A model generated the notes under the pieces. The model saw only the letters and a program-made list of their open reading frames with translations, was not told the origin of the DNA and did no database searches. The translations under genes were made by a program, and so were the position numbers. A stretch of DNA of 64,000 nucleotides, from positions 143,319-207,318 of the forward strand of contig JAQVZS010000001.1 of assembly GCA_028708075.1 (NCBI GenBank). Reading direction: 5' to 3'. Numbering within the stretch: the stretch's first letter is position 1; each line of letters begins with the position of its first letter. The DNA comes from Massilibacteroides sp. Its GTDB lineage: Bacteria; Bacteroidota; Bacteroidia; Bacteroidales; Tannerellaceae. Of this stretch, positions 62,201-64,000 are shown piece after piece.

Positions 62201-64000
62201 TCCGTATACTCTTACGTTTAAAACGGATAAAGACAATTATCGTGTAGGCGAGGATATGGTGATTTCTTTTCCTTCTACAGAAATGAGCAAAGCGATTGTC
62301 ACCATCGAAAACGGGACGAAAGTTTTGTCGGTCGAACGTTACGATTGTAGATCCAAAGAGACTACCGTAAGGATTCGTGTGACAGAAGAGATGCAGCCGA
62401 ATTCATATGTTTATATTACGTTATTGCAGCCGCATGGCGAAACGCAGAACGATCTACCGATCCGTCTTTACGGAGTTGTTCCTTTTACAGTGACTTCATC
62501 GAATAGCACATTACATCCGGTAATCCGGACGCTGGAAGAATTAAAGCCGGAAGAGCGTTACGACGTGACAGTTTCGGAAAAAAACGGACGGGAAATGGCG
62601 TATACAGTGGCAATTGTTGATGAAGGGTTGTTGGATTTGACTCGTTTTACTACACCCGATCCATGGAAAGTATTCAATGCTCGCGAAGCGCTGGGTGTAA
62701 GTACTTGGGACTTGTATAATTTTGTAGTCGGCACTTATGGCGGACGCATCGAACAATTATTTAGTATTGGTGGCGACGATGCACTGAACAAAGGGCCGAA
62801 GGCAATTGTCAATCGTTTTAAACCGGTGGTGCGTTTTGAAGGGCCTTTCTTTTTAAAAAAAGGAGAGAAAAAACGGCACACGTACAAAATGCCGAATTAT
62901 AATGGGCGGGTGCGGATGATGATCGTAGCTGGAGATGGCCGGGCTTATGGATATGCCGAAAAGAGTGTGTTGGTGCGTAAGTCCGTCATGTTGCTCGGCA
63001 CGCTTCCGTGCGTGATCGGCGTAGGTGAGGAGATGGTCGTGCCAGCGACTGTCTTTGCTACTGAGAAAGGTGTCGGGCAGGTGCAGGTAGCGATCGAGTG
63101 TTCGGGGAATATGGAAGTGACAGGAAATAAAATTGTCCAACTTTATTTTGACGAGCAAGGAGATAAACAAGCTGCTTTTCGTATTCGGGTGAAAAAAAAA
63201 CCGGGAGTAGGTCATATTAAACTGATTGCTTCGGGGAAAGGGGAGTCTACCGTTTACGAAACTGATATCGCGATCCGTTCAGTTAGACGAGTACAAACAA
63301 AAGTAATTCCAGCTACTCTTGAAAATGGGAAAAGATGGAAAGACTCGGTGACAATGCCGGGTAGTGAAGGAACCAATAAGCTAACGCTTGAAGTATCGAA
63401 CGTTCCGCCTCTTAATCTTGCCTTACGTTTGAAATACCTGTTGGGGTATCCGCATGGTTGTCTGGAACAGATCCTTTCAAAAGCGTTTCCGCAACTTTAT
63501 CTTAATGAATTGGTTGCATTGACCGACGTGCAATCTGTGTCTGTAGAGACGGTGATTCGGGAAGTAATATCCCGGCTTCGTTCATATCAGACGGCAGAAG
63601 GTGCTTTTGCTTATTGGCCGGGAGGAACTTCGACCAATGCTTGGGGAACAGCTTATGCGGCTCATTTTTTGGTCGAGGCCGAGTTAAGGGGATATTTTGT
63701 CCCTACCTCTTTGAAACTAACCGCGTTGAATAATCTGAAATTAGTTGCCCGGAAATGGCAAGCGCCTCCAGTTTCTTCCACTTGGGCTGCTTCCGAAGAA
63801 CTAACTCAGGCGTACAGGTTGTATGTGCTTGCGCAGGCGAACGTTGCTGAAATCGGTGCAATGAACAGATTGAAAGAAGCAAAGTTTGGTTATTCTGCAT
63901 CCATTTCTCTTTTAGCTTCGGCGTATGCTTTAGCCGGAAGACAGGATGTGGCAACCGATTTGCTTTCAAAAACGACAGAAGTCGTTTCCAGATATGATGA
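59277..64000 (+). CDS. Bacterial alpha-2-macroglobulin family lipoprotein (3' truncated by window end)
   Basis: Manual translation from ATG 59277: MIKNRLLLSLFLFLVLLGCSSGRKK (lipobox LLGC), open to the window end without a stop. MG domains (GFIYGERGVWRPGDTLHLAFMLND), thioester motif PHGCLEQ at 63459-63470. Missing from the ORF track, which only lists antisense and out-of-frame ORFs here. Confidence 0.95.
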   Translation, partial: MIKNRLLLSLFLFLVLLGCSSGRKKGQPIPYNSNIEAFTSGKISRFSPVYLLFSRDVDSTRMTADLLKKKLRIMPQIEGSFAFENSRTIVFRPAREFKRNTDYTIKADLSAFFDVEPEEREFTFSFSTYGMALRTSLNSFDVNTDSENGYDLSITLFTPDREERATLESLLRFSEKVTPVWQQSPDGKKHEILLSNVVPGAEAERNLVLSVAPNKLDIEEKDLLSVYIPGMNDFSVYDINYKTEPERYVEVTFTQRLDEDQSMEGLAYIEGNSSELVNVSGNKLRLYPDAALRERKGSVNVHLSNLIRSKRGLTLTEPEVRQLTLFESAPMVRFVGEGVIIPQSEALSVPFEAIYLRGVVVRVIRIDEQNIGQFLQSNDLSGSYDLVRVGRIVARKTIFFDEEGADLTRWNTFAVDLNALMKPEPGAIYRVELSFDRNLSVYSCDADVPKATKEELLARDEIEFREETERFDKGWYSYYNENFDWNDYNYEEIDNPCFNSYYYNKRIGKNVLASNLGVIAKGGEGNEMLVMVSDLLTAQPQKGVEVTVYNYQHQPLVKGVTDEKGLVRLTLDNRKPYYLIATQGAQRSYLRVDAGLALSLSTFDVDGEVIQKGIKGFIYGERGVWRPGDTLHLAFMLNDREGNLPTNHPVVMELRNPLGQLYLRKTQTRGEMGLYAFHLPTDPDVPTGAWTATVQVGGLSFNKRVRIETIKPNRLKISLPIPEKPLMFGDVFPVNMHVEWLQGAAARDLKYDIQGTFISTKTAFNGYQNYVFDDPAKIFNSEESRLISGVTDGQGNTVVPLRFDLGTHAPGMLLANLVTRVYEESGDFSIDGARLLYSPYRHYVGIRPPQSGKEQLNTGQKYTYDVVTLNYDGMFLANQEVEVTVYKVYWYWWWSSDQSRLANYVSDSYNKPVKELFVRTDGNGKAKFELSFPDDEWGTYFVRVSDRLGKHSSGVMSYFDWPSYEGRRNRDGSSSPYTLTFKTDKDNYRVGEDMVISFPSTEMSKAIVTIENGTKVLSVERYDCRSKETTVRIRVTEEMQPNSYVYITLLQPHGETQNDLPIRLYGVVPFTVTSSNSTLHPVIRTLEELKPEERYDVTVSEKNGREMAYTVAIVDEGLLDLTRFTTPDPWKVFNAREALGVSTWDLYNFVVGTYGGRIEQLFSIGGDDALNKGPKAIVNRFKPVVRFEGPFFLKKGEKKRHTYKMPNYNGRVRMMIVAGDGRAYGYAEKSVLVRKSVMLLGTLPCVIGVGEEMVVPATVFATEKGVGQVQVAIECSGNMEVTGNKIVQLYFDEQGDKQAAFRIRVKKKPGVGHIKLIASGKGESTVYETDIAIRSVRRVQTKVIPATLENGKRWKDSVTMPGSEGTNKLTLEVSNVPPLNLALRLKYLLGYPHGCLEQILSKAFPQLYLNELVALTDVQSVSVETVIREVISRLRSYQTAEGAFAYWPGGTSTNAWGTAYAAHFLVEAELRGYFVPTSLKLTALNNLKLVARKWQAPPVSSTWAASEELTQAYRLYVLAQANVAEIGAMNRLKEAKFGYSASISLLASAYALAGRQDVATDLLSKTTEVVSRYD

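Noticed and set aside
59475-63969. Minus- and plus-strand short ORFs listed across this region
   Set aside because: All are antisense or out of frame to the continuous alpha-2-macroglobulin frame (59277 to window end), which has strong domain and motif support.
1-64000. CRISPR array, prophage, toxin-antitoxin, restriction-modification, retron or other defence system
   Set aside because: Reading through all intergenic gaps and ORFs showed no spaced repeat array, phage genes, nucleases, reverse transcriptase or typical TA pairs.

Overview
This 64 kb window is chromosomal DNA from a Bacteroidetes/Bacteroidales bacterium. Support comes from many TAnnTTTG promoter motifs, a fused LpxC-FabZ, a NUDIX-type sugar regulator, a DUF4270 lipoprotein, NhaD and a TamB-like protein. 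It is densely coding and mostly housekeeping or metabolic. From left to right it contains: a YbhFSR-like ABC exporter; a GH29 fucosidase; NhaD; CysE; threonine aldolase; a UvrD/PcrA helicase; MscL; a nucleoside phosphorylase; a flotillin-like/NfeD pair; a TPR-PD40 protein; MiaA; lipid A genes (lpxA, lpxC-fabZ, lpxD); pyrF; prfA; purM; a LysM glucosaminidase; a CorC/HlyC-type protein; a xylose locus (NUDIX regulator, xylB, xylA, sugar/H+ symporter); mtgA; lipB; a TamB-like protein; tsaD; panD/panC; a half-length GT5 protein with a DUF4270 lipoprotein; panB; a GH20 hexosaminidase; glyA; a glycyl radical enzyme with its activase (HypD-like candidate); a YhcH-family protein; a CopA-type ATPase; a nitroreductase; a GH78-like protein; PBP1C; and a 3'-truncated alpha-2-macroglobulin lipoprotein missing from the supplied ORF track. 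I see no CRISPR array, prophage, transposase or rRNA/tRNA gene, and no clear defence or mobile system. The best leads are the GT5-half/DUF4270 pair beside panCD, the degenerate NUDIX regulator, the structured leader of the glycyl radical enzyme, several long perfect or near-perfect intergenic hairpins (some overlapping stop codons of convergent genes), and a G9 tract inside xylA. No database searches were run; names rest on recognised motifs and family resemblance.
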